Of a stretch of 37,948 bases of DNA, positions 1 through 9,685 are shown one piece after another (position 1 is the first letter of the stretch; every line of letters begins with the position of its first letter). This stretch comes from Bacteriovoracales bacterium (GTDB lineage Bacteria > Bdellovibrionota > Bacteriovoracia > Bacteriovoracales > Bacteriovoracaceae): assembly GCA_026713835.1 (NCBI GenBank), contig JAPONP010000203.1, positions 1-37,948 of the forward strand, written 5' to 3'. The notes below the pieces were generated by a model that worked only from the letters and a program-made list of their open reading frames with translations, did no database searches and was not told where the DNA came from. The position numbers and the translations under genes were made by a program.

Positions 1-27
1 GGTCAGGGCCGATTTTAGCCTTTCTTT

Positions 28-196
28 GTAACTGCTCACCCCCCGGCAATCTTGGCAGTCGACTGCCTCGTCGCTTCCTTGCGACATGCAGGAAGCACGC
101 CTCAGTCGCTCCTCGTTGCCTCCTACCAATCTTATCCGGGTGGAGAACAGTTACCTTGCCTTTATTACAGTTTTTGCCAGAGGTGCGAGCAGTTAC
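28..196 (+). mobile_element. MITE-like non-autonomous element, long copy (169 bp), IS66-like ends
   Basis: Left end GTAACTGCTCACCCCCCGGCAA, right end GGTGCGAGCAGTTAC; the outer 10 bp are perfect inverted repeats. Flanking 8-bp direct repeat CTTTCTTT at 20-27 and 197-204. Same sequence as 30969..31077 except for a 60-bp internal segment. No transposase ORF inside. Confidence 0.85.
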
Positions 197-704
197 CTTT
201 CTTTTGAGCCTATTCGTTTTTTTAGCAAGTTGCGGCCATTTTTCGACCAATCAAATAGCACGAAACACCTTTATTCTTAAAGATGGCTATTTTCACGGAA
301 AATTTGTCAAAACCCGGCTTCCGTTTGAGCAGATGAGTTGGTTTAAAGAGGCCACGTTGATCTATGATCTTAGAATGGGGGCCCTTTCCAAAGATTCTCC
401 CTACTTTCTTTGGCTTTCCTCCAAATCTCAAGAAGATGTGAGAAAATGTCCGTATTTTTATGTCGCCCTTTTGTACTCACAATCTTCTCGCTATATCGCA
501 CATGGGCTCGTTCGCAATCAGTTTGAGATTCAAAAGGCTTCCTGGCAAAGCCTTTCCGATTTTGAGCGTTCACTACGGATGCATCCTCAATTTAAGGAAG
601 AATCATTGCAAAAACACCATGTCAGGGGGGTTTGTTTTCAGTCGGCCCCTAGGGGCACCCTGATCAGTTTACCGGGCTACCCTTCCCAAACAATACTGGA
701 CTGA
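183..704 (+). CDS. Putative lipoprotein of unknown function; N-terminus altered by the repeat insertion
   Basis: ORF 156..704; VRAVTFLLSLFVFLASC gives a hydrophobic region plus lipobox LASC. The GTG at 183 lies inside the mobile element. The ORF is also open upstream to the window edge. Confidence 0.6.
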   Translation: MRAVTFLLSLFVFLASCGHFSTNQIARNTFILKDGYFHGKFVKTRLPFEQMSWFKEATLIYDLRMGALSKDSPYFLWLSSKSQEDVRKCPYFYVALLYSQSSRYIAHGLVRNQFEIQKASWQSLSDFERSLRMHPQFKEESLQKHHVRGVCFQSAPRGTLISLPGYPSQTILD

Positions 705-797
705 TCTTATTGAGTGGATAATCTTTCACATCCTTCTCAATATTTTGCTCATTATTTTGCTTATTATATCCGAAAAGGTTTTTGCTAAAGGATTGCT

Positions 798-2669
798 ATG
801 AAGACTCATGATGGAAAACTAAAAAGGTTTGGTCGTTATATCTTATTCGACCATCTCGTTGATGGGGGGATGGCCAAAATTTTTAGGGCCAGATTTCTCA
901 GTGAAGATGTTGATCGAATCGTCGCTATCAAGATGATAAGTCCACAATATTCTCGTGACGAAGAATTTAAAAGAATGTTTTTGGATGAGATCAAAGTGGC
1001 CTTTGCCTTGGGCCATCCCAATATCGCTCAGATATTTGAATATGGTTTTCATGAGGATCAACTCTATACGTCCATGGAATTTGTCGATGGCAAAAATCTT
1101 AAGGAATTTCTTACGGCCTTAAAGGCACAAAAATGTATCTTTCCCGTAGATGTTTCCGTTTATATAGCTTCTAAGGTATGTGAGGCCCTTCATTATGCTC
1201 ACAATTTTCGAGATAAACTTTCTGGGAAAAAGCTCAATATCGTCCACAGAGATGTCTCTCCCCACAATATCATGATGGCCTTTGACGGATCGGTTAAGGT
1301 GATTGATTTTGGGATTGCAAAATCCGATATGAATTCAGAGAGTACTCAGATCGGAACGATCAAGGGGAAATTATCTTATCTTGCGCCGGAGTATTTAGAG
1401 GGACATAAACTCGATCATTGTTATGACCAGTTTGCCCTCGGCGTGACATTATGGGAACTCCTTTGTTCCAGGAAGCTTTTTGAGGATACCAACTCGGCGG
1501 CCATCATCAAAAAAATTCAACTCTGTAAGGTTCCTCCACCATCCCATATCAATCCAAATGTTTCTTCCAACTTGGATAAGATCATCATGAAATCTTTGGC
1601 CAGGGATCCAAAGATGAGATATGACGATATGAATCAGTTCAATCGTGAACTCGTTAAATTTCTTTATTCTCATTATCCCGACTTTAACCCTTTGGATTTG
1701 TCATCTTTTTCAAAGGCCCTTTTTAAAAAGCATATTGAAAGGGATCGTGCCAAGCTCTTTGAATTTGGGAAAATAGATATTTCTCCCTATCTTCAAGATT
1801 TAGAAGAGGATTCTAAAAGTGATAAAAAGGATAAAACGAAAAGCGAAATCATTGGAGAAAAATTTTATCTTTGTGATGTCAAAGATATAGGGAACCAAGG
1901 ACAAGATTTCAACTTAGAGTTCAATAAGGATGACGATTTTGAAAAGGGGAATACTGAAGTAGGTTTTAACGAGAGAAGATTTCTTGCCATGAAAAAAGAA
2001 AAGGAGGCCAGAGAAGAAATCGAGAATGAGATTGCCTCTAAGGCCAAACAAAGAAAAAAAATGATTCGCACCGTGGCCGTTTTAATTCTTTTGTGGGGAG
2101 TTTATTCCGAAAGGGAGCGAATACTGGGGCACGAGTTGGTTAAGGAACATCTATCAACGGCCGTTCCTTCTCTTTATCCTTCTGCGAACAAAGGCAAAAG
2201 AACTCCAAGCTCCTCCGTCAGCAAGGACAACGGAAAACTTAAATTCAAAGGGTTTAAATCGAGTTACAAATTATTTATCAATGGGAAGCGTGTCGAACAT
2301 AGCTTTTTTTCTATTCGATTGCCTTTGGGGAAAAAATATAAAATAAAAGTGACCGATCGAGGGAAAAAGCCCTTTATTCGAGAATTTTTCCTCTCTGAAG
2401 AGAACCCCGAAGTGCTTTATGAGATTCCCGAATTACCTCTCGCTTTTTTTGGAGAGATATATTCATCCTCTTCAGAAAACATTCCACCGGGAACGATATT
2501 GAAACTTGAAGCCGAAGGAGAACCCGTTCATATAACGGTTCCCATCACATCCTATTCCCTTCCGAGTGGCTCCTATAGGGCCAAGTTGGTCAACGAGAGA
2601 TTCGGTATTGACAAAGATATCGATTTTATTGTGGAAGAAGGCAAGAGGATAGAGGTTTACCTCGATTAG
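798..2669 (+). CDS. Serine/threonine protein kinase with single TM segment and PEGA-like C-terminal region
   Basis: HRDVSPHNIMM, DFGIAKS and APEYLEG kinase motifs; TM MIRTVAVLILLWGVY; extracytoplasmic beta-rich tail. Confidence 0.92.
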   Translation: MKTHDGKLKRFGRYILFDHLVDGGMAKIFRARFLSEDVDRIVAIKMISPQYSRDEEFKRMFLDEIKVAFALGHPNIAQIFEYGFHEDQLYTSMEFVDGKNLKEFLTALKAQKCIFPVDVSVYIASKVCEALHYAHNFRDKLSGKKLNIVHRDVSPHNIMMAFDGSVKVIDFGIAKSDMNSESTQIGTIKGKLSYLAPEYLEGHKLDHCYDQFALGVTLWELLCSRKLFEDTNSAAIIKKIQLCKVPPPSHINPNVSSNLDKIIMKSLARDPKMRYDDMNQFNRELVKFLYSHYPDFNPLDLSSFSKALFKKHIERDRAKLFEFGKIDISPYLQDLEEDSKSDKKDKTKSEIIGEKFYLCDVKDIGNQGQDFNLEFNKDDDFEKGNTEVGFNERRFLAMKKEKEAREEIENEIASKAKQRKKMIRTVAVLILLWGVYSERERILGHELVKEHLSTAVPSLYPSANKGKRTPSSSVSKDNGKLKFKGFKSSYKLFINGKRVEHSFFSIRLPLGKKYKIKVTDRGKKPFIREFFLSEENPEVLYEIPELPLAFFGEIYSSSSENIPPGTILKLEAEGEPVHITVPITSYSLPSGSYRAKLVNERFGIDKDIDFIVEEGKRIEVYLD

Positions 2670-2689
2670 CCCCTAAGACTACGGACCTA

Positions 2690-2714
2690 TTTTGCTAGAG
2701 GTGCGAGCAGTTAC
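2690..2714 (+). repeat. Solo right end of the same MITE-like element
   Basis: TTTTGCTAGAGGTGCGAGCAGTTAC is identical to the last 25 bp of the copy at 30969..31077. Confidence 0.75.
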
Positions 2715-3557
2715 CTATCCGTTACGGCTCTTAAAGACATTCTTTTTTCTCATCTCCAAAAGATGCATGATTTCCGTGGCCATCTCCTCAAGGGCCTTTC
2801 CCGTGACATTGAAGATGGACCATTTTTTATTTTCGGAAAAAATTTTATTGGCCCATTCGATTTCTTTGATAACCTCTTTCATGGAAGCATAGGAACCCTT
2901 GTTTTGGGTAAGACCCAGGCGTTGCAATCGATTTTTTCTGATATCGTAGAGAAGTTCCGGGTCTATGGTCAGGCCAAAGATTTTTCGTTGATCGATTTGC
3001 TTGATTTCTTTTGGCAAAGGGCTTCCATAGATGAGGGGGATATTGACGGTTTTAAAACCGTGGAGGGAGAGGTAAAGGGAGAGGGGGGTTTTTGATGTTC
3101 GAGAAATTCCTACGAGAACGATGTCGGCCAGGTGAAGGGACTCGGCCTTTTTGCCATCGTCGTGGTTGATGGTAAACTCAATGGCATCGACTCGCTCAAA
3201 GTATTCACTATTCATTTCCCTCAAAAGTCCGGGTTCATTTTGAGGTTCCGCATCGAAGATATTGGAAAACGAGGTGAGGAGAGGCCCTAAAAGATCGAGG
3301 GATCTGATGCGTTTGGCCCGTGAGAGTTTGGCGATATACTCTCGGAGTTCTTTTGTCACAATGGTATAGAGGACGAGGTCATGGGAAGTGGCCGCTTCTT
3401 CAAAAATGGCATCGATTTGTTTTGTCGTTCGAACATCTTTATAACGGGTGAAATAGATATCGTAGTCTTGAAATTGTTTCATGGCGGCCCGGGCCGTTCC
3501 CGTGGCCGTTTCCCCCGTTCCATCGGAGATGATGATCAATTTAAGGCGCTTTGCCAT
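2715..3557 (-). CDS. ppsR: Pyruvate,phosphate dikinase / PEP synthase regulatory protein (kinase-pyrophosphorylase, DUF299)
   Basis: IISDGTGETATGTARAAMKQF, VGISRTSKTPLSLYL and NIPLIYGSPLPKEI motifs. Confidence 0.9.
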   Translation of the reverse strand: MAKRLKLIIISDGTGETATGTARAAMKQFQDYDIYFTRYKDVRTTKQIDAIFEEAATSHDLVLYTIVTKELREYIAKLSRAKRIRSLDLLGPLLTSFSNIFDAEPQNEPGLLREMNSEYFERVDAIEFTINHDDGKKAESLHLADIVLVGISRTSKTPLSLYLSLHGFKTVNIPLIYGSPLPKEIKQIDQRKIFGLTIDPELLYDIRKNRLQRLGLTQNKGSYASMKEVIKEIEWANKIFSENKKWSIFNVTGKALEEMATEIMHLLEMRKKNVFKSRNG

Positions 3558-3595
3558 GGGCGATTCTCGGTGGTTTTAGATATGGAGTTGATTAT

Positions 3596-4573
3596 CTAAT
3601 TTGCGGTAAAGTTTGAAAAGCGTTTTTCGATGGAAGAAAGCTCTTTTAAAGGATCGAAGCTTTCCTTGGAGGTAAAGTGGGCAAAGAAGGTCTTTTGGGC
3701 CTTGGCCAATTGTCGGGTGCTGATGCTAAGCCTTTCGATGAGTTGTTCATGGCCCTCAATGGTTCCGGCCAGATACTCGAAGGCCTCCTTCGGGCCGATG
3801 GATTGAAGGGGTTTTTCTCTTCCGGTAAAGCCTTGCCTAAGAAGCCCTCGGACTTCTTCCACAAGACCCTTTTCTACAATTTTTTTTGAACGGGCCTCGA
3901 TCATCTTCCAATGTTGTTCCTTTTCGATGCAAAAGTAGAGATGGCATTCACGCCAGGAAGGGAGGCGATTTCCCTCTCCTTCGTGGGATGAGAAGGGCCT
4001 TCCCCTGCTCCAGTAAAATTCTACGGCCCGGCGGATTCGGTAGTGGTCGTTTGGATGAAGTTTATGGAAGTTTGTGGGGTCTTGCTTTTCAAGAATTTTC
4101 CTAAAGGGATCGATCCCCTCCTTTTCGTAGAGGACTTTTGATCGTTCGATGGATTTCTCCGAGGGAGGCAAGGTGTCGCCCATACCTGCAAGAAGACCCT
4201 TGAGGTAAAAACCGCTCCCTCCTACGAGGATGGGAATGACCCCCTTTTTGTGAAGGGACTCGATGGTGCCCCGGGCGAGTTTTGAAAATTGGGCCGCATT
4301 GATGGGATCTTTGGCACTTTGAAAATCCATCAGGTAGTGATCGACCCCTTCCATTTCTTCCGGCGTGGGTTTGGCCGTGGCGATATTGAGTTCTCGGTAA
4401 AAGAGAAGGGAGTCGAAATTGACGATGGGAAGTCCGTGGCGTTTGGCCAGGGAAAGGGCCGTTTCCGTTTTGCGGGAAGCGGTGGGCCCTGAGATGATGA
4501 CGATTCTATCTTCTCTCACGGGGTTTGGATCAAACGAAAAAGTTGGGATATGTGGGTGTCTTTTAGAGGACAA
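3596..4573 (-). CDS. miaA: tRNA dimethylallyltransferase
   Basis: GPTASRKT P-loop-like motif, TAKPTPEE, VGGSGFYLKGLL, HPNDHYRIRRAVEFY, STRQLAKAQKTFF; adjacent to mutL. Confidence 0.9.
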   Translation of the reverse strand: MSSKRHPHIPTFSFDPNPVREDRIVIISGPTASRKTETALSLAKRHGLPIVNFDSLLFYRELNIATAKPTPEEMEGVDHYLMDFQSAKDPINAAQFSKLARGTIESLHKKGVIPILVGGSGFYLKGLLAGMGDTLPPSEKSIERSKVLYEKEGIDPFRKILEKQDPTNFHKLHPNDHYRIRRAVEFYWSRGRPFSSHEGEGNRLPSWRECHLYFCIEKEQHWKMIEARSKKIVEKGLVEEVRGLLRQGFTGREKPLQSIGPKEAFEYLAGTIEGHEQLIERLSISTRQLAKAQKTFFAHFTSKESFDPLKELSSIEKRFSNFTAN

Positions 4574-6189
4574 AGGATTCGGCTGCCGATCAAATCCTCT
4601 TGGGAGTAGGGGGCCATCAAGGAGGCGATGTTTTTGGCCGAAAGGGGGGCCTTTTTAAGTTCGATCTTGGACCATTCTTCTTCCCCCTCTCCTGCGTGGG
4701 CCAAGAGGGCCGCACAGGCCAATGGGGGAGGGAGGGAGGAAAGGGATTTGGGAAAGGCCTTCAAGATGCTGAGAGTGGGGCCTTCTTTTTGGGGGAAATG
4801 TTTGAACTCAAAACCGTTTTGTTCCCAATGGGGATAGCGTTGTATGGGGCCCACGAGGGGTTCATCTCTAAAGGGAACGGCGACCAAAAGGGGAACTTGT
4901 TCCTCTTGGGAAAGTTTGTCGTAAACGGCTTCCAAGTGGAAGCGAACGAGAGCATGGGTATCCACGATAAAGGGGGGGGCGTCTTCTCGTTCGTTTTTTG
5001 CCGAAAAGATCTTATAGCGGTGGCCCACGGAAATGGAGTCGATCCTTTCGTCTTGGGTAACGTATCTGGTTTCATAGGACTCAAAACTCGATTTTTTGAT
5101 ATCTTTTGGAAGGTCGTCATGGGAAGCGGTGGCGGGGGCGGAGGAATCCGATTCGGTCATCGGAGAAGAGGAGAGGGTTTCTCTTAGAGCGGAATAGAAC
5201 AGGGAGTGGACGATGGAGGGTCTTGAAAATTTGACCGCAATTTTATTGGGATGAACATTTACATCCAGTTCATTTGGGGGCACATCCAATTCAAAAAGAT
5301 AGGGGGCCGATGTTCCCTTGGGCCAGATTCCTTCCAGGGCCTTGGAGATCAGGTGATGGAGGGTTTTGTCTTGAACGATTCTCTTATTGACAAAAAGATA
5401 TTGGTTTTTGCTCTGGCCGGATTTTTTAGGAGACCTTCCGTAGAGACCCGTCAGGCGGTAATCCTCATACCTTTTTTCAACCATAGAAAAATCCTTTTCG
5501 TTCCACCGCCCCCAGGAAAGGGTTTGGGCAAATCGCTCAAATCGATTCTTTGTGGGTCTTAAAACATTTTTTTCTTCCCGGTCCCATTTTAAATGAAATT
5601 CTACATGGGGATGAGAGATAAAAAAGGCGTGAAGAGTGCGGGATAAAAAGTTTTTTTCAATCGTTTGAGACTTGATGAAATTGAGTCGCACAGGCGTGTT
5701 GAAAAAGAGGTCTTTGATAATGAGTTGGGTTCCAAAGGGAAGCCCCTCCCGGCGAATGGGGGGTTGGGCCCGTCCCCCTTCGATATGGATTTGTCCTCCC
5801 TCTTGATCGGGAGGGCGGCTTATGCAAAGGAGTTTGGAGACGCTCGCCATGGAGGCCAAGGCCTCGCCCCTAAAACCAAAGGAGTTTAAGCGGTAGAGGT
5901 CTTGGAATGTTTCTATTTTTGAAGTCGTGTGCCGACAAAAGGCCTGGGCCAGCTCTTCAAAGGGGATTCCCGTTCCGTCATCGCCAATGGTGATTTGTTT
6001 GAGTCCGTTCTCGACGATGTGAATGTGGATTTTTTTGGCCCCGGCATCCAGGGAGTTTTCCAGGGCCTCCTTGATGAGATTGCCGGGCCTTTCGATGATC
6101 TCCCCGGCCTTGATCTGATCCACGAGAAAGTCCGGAAGGGGGCGGATGGGACGGGGAGACGGGCAAATGGGGGATGAGACCATTGTCAT
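4516..6189 (-). CDS. mutL: DNA mismatch repair protein MutL
   Basis: DQIKAGEIIERPGNLIKEALENSLDAGA, DDGTGIPFEEL, FGFRGEALASMASVSKL (GHKL ATPase motifs). Confidence 0.93.
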   Translation of the reverse strand: MTMVSSPICPSPRPIRPLPDFLVDQIKAGEIIERPGNLIKEALENSLDAGAKKIHIHIVENGLKQITIGDDGTGIPFEELAQAFCRHTTSKIETFQDLYRLNSFGFRGEALASMASVSKLLCISRPPDQEGGQIHIEGGRAQPPIRREGLPFGTQLIIKDLFFNTPVRLNFIKSQTIEKNFLSRTLHAFFISHPHVEFHLKWDREEKNVLRPTKNRFERFAQTLSWGRWNEKDFSMVEKRYEDYRLTGLYGRSPKKSGQSKNQYLFVNKRIVQDKTLHHLISKALEGIWPKGTSAPYLFELDVPPNELDVNVHPNKIAVKFSRPSIVHSLFYSALRETLSSSPMTESDSSAPATASHDDLPKDIKKSSFESYETRYVTQDERIDSISVGHRYKIFSAKNEREDAPPFIVDTHALVRFHLEAVYDKLSQEEQVPLLVAVPFRDEPLVGPIQRYPHWEQNGFEFKHFPQKEGPTLSILKAFPKSLSSLPPPLACAALLAHAGEGEEEWSKIELKKAPLSAKNIASLMAPYSQEDLIGSRILCPLKDTHISQLFRLIQTP

Positions 6190-7133
6190 TGGCGAAAGAA
6201 ATTGACCTGGTTGCGCCCACCGTTTTTTGAGGCATAGACGGCCCGGTCGGCCCTTTTGAACAGATCCACCCCCGTGTTGACCCCGAGGCGGTAATCGGCC
6301 ACGCCTACGGAAACGGTGATGGACAAGGGTTTGTCCTCGTATCGAAAGGGGGTCTCTTCCACGAGGCCTCGAATCCTTTCCGCTATTTCATAGCTTTGCT
6401 TGAGGTTTGTATTGGGCAAGAGAATGACGAACTCCTCTCCACCGTACCGAGCGAACACGTCTCCGTCCCTCACCCCGCCTTTTTTGATGACTTTGGCCAT
6501 CTCCGTAAGAATGTGATCGCCGGCATCGTGGCCGTTTTCGTCGTTGAGCTTTTTAAAATAGTCGATATCAAAGATGATGAGGGAGAGGGGTTTTCCGGTC
6601 ACTTTCGATCTTTTGATGGCCAGATCACAGGCTTGGTTGAAATAGCTTTTGTTATAACACCCGGTCAGACCGTCCGTATTGGCCTCGCGGTTGAGCTTGT
6701 CGTAGGTGAGCCTTTCGGGATCGCCCTTGGGGATGAACTTCAAGGCCACGACTCCCATCTTAATCACATCTCCGCGACTCAAATCCACGGGGCGCTTGAC
6801 GGGTTTGTTGTTGAGAAATGAACCGTTCCTAGAGCCCATATCGAAGAGGGTCACCCCTTCGCCTACTTTAAATTGGAGATGGTGGCGAGAGATGCCGTCA
6901 AATTCCAGGGTGTAGGTGTTGTCCAGGGCCCGGCCCATGGTGACGATTCCTTCGGGAAGTTCAAAGATGGTGCCGTTAAGCTCTCCGCCGATGGCCAAAA
7001 GGCAGGCGTTTTTCTCGTCGGCCTCTTCATCACAGGCCTTGAGAGTTCTGTTGATGTCCGTAAAGACGACGGTCGTGTCCTCATTATTTCCCATATTCTT
7101 GAAAATCCTAGTCTCCTCGGGACGCTTTTTCAA
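6186..7133 (-). CDS. FHA domain-containing GGDEF diguanylate cyclase
   Basis: FHA: GRALDNTYTLEFDGISRHHLQF...DMGSRNGSFLN; GGDEF: FARYGGEEFVILLP, IIFDIDYFKKLND. Confidence 0.93.
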   Translation of the reverse strand: MKKRPEETRIFKNMGNNEDTTVVFTDINRTLKACDEEADEKNACLLAIGGELNGTIFELPEGIVTMGRALDNTYTLEFDGISRHHLQFKVGEGVTLFDMGSRNGSFLNNKPVKRPVDLSRGDVIKMGVVALKFIPKGDPERLTYDKLNREANTDGLTGCYNKSYFNQACDLAIKRSKVTGKPLSLIIFDIDYFKKLNDENGHDAGDHILTEMAKVIKKGGVRDGDVFARYGGEEFVILLPNTNLKQSYEIAERIRGLVEETPFRYEDKPLSITVSVGVADYRLGVNTGVDLFKRADRAVYASKNGGRNQVNFFRQ

Positions 7134-7157
7134 TTCGCACCGGAATGGCTCGGCGCG

Positions 7158-8399
7158 CTACGCCTTGGCCGGAATCGCTTCAAAGAGCTTCGAGGCATAG
7201 CGCTTCCCAAGCTCTACGCCCGGTTGATCGAAGGGATTGAGGCCTAAGGCCTTCCCGACAAAAACCGTAAGAAGGCCAAAGAGGGTCATCAGCCCCCCCA
7301 ACTCCTCTTCTCTCAATCTGTCCAGGGTGATGAGAGCGTAGGGGATTCGGGCCTCATCCATGGCCTTGAGGGTTCCTCTCAGTTGACATGTGATGAGGCC
7401 GGCCAAATCTTTGCCTGCAGCAAAGGCCTTGAGGGAGGGATGATCCGGCGACTCCCCCAAGGGGGCCCGGTAGAGGGGATTTTTGAGGCGAATGAAGATA
7501 AAAAACTTGTCTCGGGGGCCTTCCATAAAGAGTTGCATTTGGGAATGTTCGTGAGCGGCCCCGATCGCAGCGATGGGGGTGAGTCCCTTCCCCTCCTTTC
7601 CGAGAGATTCGGCCCAGAGTTGGACGAACCAATCGTTAAAACTCTCAAGGCGTTTGCAGTAGGGCATAAGAACCGTTTGGCCGTATCCGAGGTCTAAACC
7701 TTGGACGAGGGTTTTCGTGAGACGGGAAAGATCCCTTTGCCCCTTTTCCTCCTCCAAAAATCCCAACCTTTCGGCCCCTCTCAAAAGGTTTTTAAGGTCG
7801 GGCCCTGCAAACCGGGCCGGCAAAAGCCCTACGGGGGTAAGGGCACTAAACCGTCCGCCAACGCCTAAGGGGATGGTAAGGGTTTCCAGATCGAAGTCCT
7901 GCGCCATGGCGTTTAAGGCCCCGGACTTGGGCCCCGTACACAAGACCACGTGATCTCGCCACTTGCTTTGGGGGATGTGATGGGCCTTGAGCTTTTCCAG
8001 GACGACGGAGAGTATGGCCAGGGTCTCGGTGGTTTGGCCGGATTTGGAGACCACATAAAAAAGGGTCTTTTCCGGGGGGCAGGCCATGAGGGTAGGGACC
8101 ACCAAATCCGGGTCCGAGTTGTCCAGAAAGTGAAAGCGTACGGATGTTTGAAGGCCTAAAACGTCCAAGAGCATCCGAGGTCCAATGGAGCTTCCCCCCA
8201 TGCCGATATGGACGAAGATCTTTTTGTGGGAAAAGGTTTGGTAAACCCTTTCCACGTCTTCGAGGACGGCGGCGTTGGAATGGGCGGTGATAAAATTCTC
8301 TTGGGCCAGTCCGTGTTCTTGAAAAATTCTTTGAAGCTTTGAAGGGCCTAAGAGAGGGCCTGGATCCGAGGAGACGTGGGGGGAAAAGGTGATCTCCAT
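7158..8399 (-). CDS. pgi: Glucose-6-phosphate isomerase
   Basis: HIGMGGSSIGPRML, VVSKSGQTTETL, LGVGGRFSALTPVGLLPA, FDQPGVELGKRYA. Confidence 0.92.
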   Translation of the reverse strand: MEITFSPHVSSDPGPLLGPSKLQRIFQEHGLAQENFITAHSNAAVLEDVERVYQTFSHKKIFVHIGMGGSSIGPRMLLDVLGLQTSVRFHFLDNSDPDLVVPTLMACPPEKTLFYVVSKSGQTTETLAILSVVLEKLKAHHIPQSKWRDHVVLCTGPKSGALNAMAQDFDLETLTIPLGVGGRFSALTPVGLLPARFAGPDLKNLLRGAERLGFLEEEKGQRDLSRLTKTLVQGLDLGYGQTVLMPYCKRLESFNDWFVQLWAESLGKEGKGLTPIAAIGAAHEHSQMQLFMEGPRDKFFIFIRLKNPLYRAPLGESPDHPSLKAFAAGKDLAGLITCQLRGTLKAMDEARIPYALITLDRLREEELGGLMTLFGLLTVFVGKALGLNPFDQPGVELGKRYASKLFEAIPAKA

Positions 8400-8413
8400 T
8401 CGAAGGGCCTATC

Positions 8414-9550
8414 CTAAGACGGTTTCCGAAGTAATCTTTTGGCGATAATGGCGATCATGATCTCATTGGTGCCGGCCCCGATTTCATTAAGTTTGGCATC
8501 TCTCATATATCTTTCCACGGGAAATTCTCGGCTATAGCCGTAACCTCCGTGGAGTTGAATGGCATCGAGAGCGATCTTGGTGGTCATTTGGGGAAGGGCC
8601 AATTTGACCTGAGCTGCCGTCACCGGGCCTTGAAGGCCTCGGTCATATTCATAGCAGGTGTGGTAGAGAAAAGAGCGCATCATCTTCTCTTGGGTACTCA
8701 TATCGGCGATCATTTTTTGAATGAGTTGAAACTCTCCGATGGGTTTGCCGAATTGTTTTCTCTCACCGGCGTAGCGAAGGCATTGCTCCACGCAGGCCTT
8801 GGCGATGCCCAGGGAGATGCCGGAGATGGTGATCCTTTCCAGATCGAGGTTTCTCATCATGTGATCTACGTCTCCGTCTTGGCTGACCCGGTTTTCGAGG
8901 GGAACCCGGCAGTTGTCGAAGATAAGCTCCCCCGTGGGCGAGGCCCTCATGCCCATCTTTTTGATCTCCTTGCCCACGGAAAAGCCGTCCATGGAGCGAT
9001 CCACGATGAAAGAGGAGAGGCCCTTTTTGCCTTCCCCCGTTCGGGCGTAGATATAGGCCACATGGGCGTAGTGGGCGTTGGTGATCCACATTTTGGAGCC
9101 GTTTATGGCGTAGTGATCCCCCTTCTTGAGGGCCCTGGTCTGCATTCCCAAGGCGTCGGAGCCAAAGTCCGCCTCGCTCATGCCCATACATCCGATCCAT
9201 TCCCCGGAGATCAGTCGGGGGAGGTATTTTTCCTTTTGTTCTGCGGTGGCGTTTTGGTCGATGTTATTGACGCATAGAATACTATGGGCCAAGTAGCTGA
9301 GTGTGGTGGAGGCACAGGCCCGCCCCAATTCCTCCATGACGATGGTGGCCGCCGTGGCCCCCAGCCCGCTCCCCCCGTAGTCGGGAGAGGCCGTGATGCC
9401 CAAGAGTCCCAACTCCCCGAGTTTTTTAAAGCAGTCGAGATGGAAGCTCTCTTCCCGGTCGTGTTTTTCTGCGTGGGGGGCGATCTCCTTTTCGGCAAAT
9501 TGCCGACAGGTTTCTTGGAGTTGCCGTTCCTCTTCGGTAAAAAACCACAT
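8414..9550 (-). CDS. Acyl-CoA dehydrogenase (isovaleryl-CoA dehydrogenase-like)
   Basis: ORF 8414..9646, likely start ATG at 9550 (MWFFTEEER). Motifs MGMSEADFGSDALGM, KMWITNAHYAHV, QLHGGYGYSREFPVERYMRDAKLNEIGAGTNEIM. Confidence 0.92.
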   Translation of the reverse strand: MWFFTEEERQLQETCRQFAEKEIAPHAEKHDREESFHLDCFKKLGELGLLGITASPDYGGSGLGATAATIVMEELGRACASTTLSYLAHSILCVNNIDQNATAEQKEKYLPRLISGEWIGCMGMSEADFGSDALGMQTRALKKGDHYAINGSKMWITNAHYAHVAYIYARTGEGKKGLSSFIVDRSMDGFSVGKEIKKMGMRASPTGELIFDNCRVPLENRVSQDGDVDHMMRNLDLERITISGISLGIAKACVEQCLRYAGERKQFGKPIGEFQLIQKMIADMSTQEKMMRSFLYHTCYEYDRGLQGPVTAAQVKLALPQMTTKIALDAIQLHGGYGYSREFPVERYMRDAKLNEIGAGTNEIMIAIIAKRLLRKPS

Positions 9551-9685
9551 AAGAGGGCCATTTTGCGGTCTTAGGGGGCGATTGTAAAGGGAGGGCCCTT
9601 TTTCGGGGAGGCTTTTTTGGATGACAGAGGGATTTTGCAAGGTCACAATAAAAGGGAGAGGACTTTTATCAAAAGAGGAGGGGAT

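Noticed and set aside
86-280. 64-aa ORF spanning the first MITE copy
   Set aside because: Runs across the element into the lipoprotein gene in another frame; no signal of a real protein.
8549-9277. 242-aa plus-strand ORF opposite the acyl-CoA dehydrogenase
   Set aside because: Antisense shadow of a conserved enzyme gene.
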